Below are positions 63,377 through 64,000 of a DNA stretch of 64,000 nucleotides, piece by piece. A model generated the notes under the pieces. It searched no databases, was not told the DNA's origin, and worked only from the letters and a program-made list of their open reading frames with translations. Every line of letters begins with the position of its first letter. The stretch's first letter is position 1. The position numbers and the translations under genes were made by a program. The DNA lies in contig NZ_BMLW01000017.1 of the NCBI RefSeq assembly GCF_014645515.1, forward strand, positions 19,976-83,975. The letters are read 5' to 3'. The DNA comes from Oceanobacillus neutriphilus. GTDB lineage: Bacteria > Bacillota > Bacilli > Bacillales > Amphibacillaceae.

Positions 63377-64000
63377 TTATAAGTCCGATTCATTATCTGC
63401 CTTTGGAAAAATAATTTCAAAAGTACTCCCTTTGTATTCATTATTATACATATGAAAATCTGCATCATGGTTACTGAGGATTTTTTTAGTAATTAACAGA
63501 CCCAGTCCTGTCCCGGATGATTTTGTTGTAAAAAAAGGTTCCCCAAGCCGGTGCAGAACTTCTTCCGGCAGCCCGCAGCCTTCATCAATAACAGAAATTT
63601 TTATTTTATCATCTTCTTCTTTTGCTTTAACAATAATTTGTCCGGGCTGATCCATGGCTTCAATAGCATTTTTCACCAGGTTAATTAGAACTTGTTTAAT
63701 TTGAGAACGATCACAAAGAACCGATGCATTTGTAATGCTCTGCAAATGTATTTGAATATTCTTTTGATTTGCCTGTGATTGTAATAACATTGCTACGTCC
63801 TGCATCATACTTGTTACTTCTTCCTTAGAACGATTATCTGTCAAAGGCTTCGAAATAAATAATAATTCTGATGTAATTGATTCGATTTTTTCAACCTCTT
63901 CAATCATCACGTTAAAGTATTCCTCCTTATGCTGGGCCCCCGCCTGGAGTAGTTGCAAGAAACCCTTCAGGGACGTAAGCGGATTACGAATTTCATGCAC
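63377..64000 (-). CDS. Sensor histidine kinase, C-terminal part (cut by window edge)
   Basis: The visible 207 residues hold the complete kinase core: H-box HEIRNPLTSLKGFLQL, N-box LINLVKNAIEAM, G1 VIDEGCGLP, F-box EPFFTTKSSGTGLGL. This HEIRNPLT type is common in the sporulation kinases KinA-E and relatives, and in PAS-linked kinases. The N-terminal sensor lies outside the window, so the exact member cannot be named. Confidence 0.88.
   Translation of the reverse strand: MHEIRNPLTSLKGFLQLLQAGAQHKEEYFNVMIEEVEKIESITSELLFISKPLTDNRSKEEVTSMMQDVAMLLQSQANQKNIQIHLQSITNASVLCDRSQIKQVLINLVKNAIEAMDQPGQIIVKAKEEDDKIKISVIDEGCGLPEEVLHRLGEPFFTTKSSGTGLGLLITKKILSNHDADFHMYNNEYKGSTFEIIFPKADNESDL

Noticed and set aside
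1..64000. CRISPR arrays, tRNA or rRNA genes, prophage or autonomous IS
   Set aside because: No regularly spaced short repeats, cloverleaf-like genes, phage structural genes or transposase ORFs were recognised on either strand.

Overview
The window is chromosomal DNA from a low-GC, endospore-forming member of the Bacillaceae. An Oceanobacillus- or Virgibacillus-like halotolerant bacillus fits best, but the sequence alone does not settle the genus. Supporting signs are strong AGGAGG-type ribosome binding sites with some TTG and GTG starts, a complete LiaIH-FSR envelope stress operon, a double-GTPase DynA, a KinA-E-like kinase at the right edge, and conserved Bacillus gene order around parEC, plsY, yneNPQRT and aconitase. 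No rRNA, tRNA, CRISPR array, prophage or autonomous transposase was seen.

Positions 1-7800 hold small accessory genes. They include an MFS exporter cut by the left edge, with its PadR regulator and a shared operator, an Rpn-type PD-(D/E)XK nuclease, a P-loop kinase, a CD3324-type HTH protein, a DUF2207 membrane protein, and a WYL regulator followed by a SnoaL-like protein.

Positions 8000-27550 are an envelope-defence zone. Module 1 (8011-11983) is an ABC ATPase, two permeases, a response regulator and a kinase. Module 2 (12159-16933) is a divergent kinase and regulator facing a lantibiotic-immunity type ABC transporter with a small membrane protein. Module 3 (19931-23459) is liaI-like, liaH, liaF, liaS and liaR. 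Module 4 (24585-27550) is an ABC-2 transporter in an operon with a penicillin-recognising lipoprotein. A cytosolic serine hydrolase, a Nudix enzyme and a BltD-like acetyltransferase sit between them. Substrates are not proven, but the composition points to sensing and resisting cell-wall-active peptides.

Positions 27700-41150 carry a Cys/His-rich small protein of possible spore-coat type, DUF3189, VOC, YlbC-like CAP and DUF819 proteins, dapA, a cysteine synthase, a PH-domain protein, the YpcP exonuclease, DynA and an APH-fold kinase. Positions 41837-46914 form a leucine/isovalerate catabolic operon (acyl-CoA dehydrogenase, biotin carboxylase, biotin carrier, enoyl-CoA hydratase, carboxyltransferase).

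Positions 47235-63091 follow the Bacillus parC-parE-yneT-plsY-yneR-yneQ-yneP-yneN-citB order. Three insertions interrupt it: an osmoprotectant/ergothioneine-type ABC transporter with a fused permease-binding protein, folE2, and yidD. A partial sensor kinase ends the window.

Two dispersed repeat families sit in the intergenic spaces. The first is a roughly 750-bp element with terminal inverted repeats and two nested palindromes: two full copies in opposite orientation and one partial copy. The second is a 201-bp repeat, two near-identical copies, each with a perfect DnaA box. These, the paired PadR operators, the 11-bp-phased triple repeat before the module 2 transporter and the Cys/His-rich gene are the most interesting observations.
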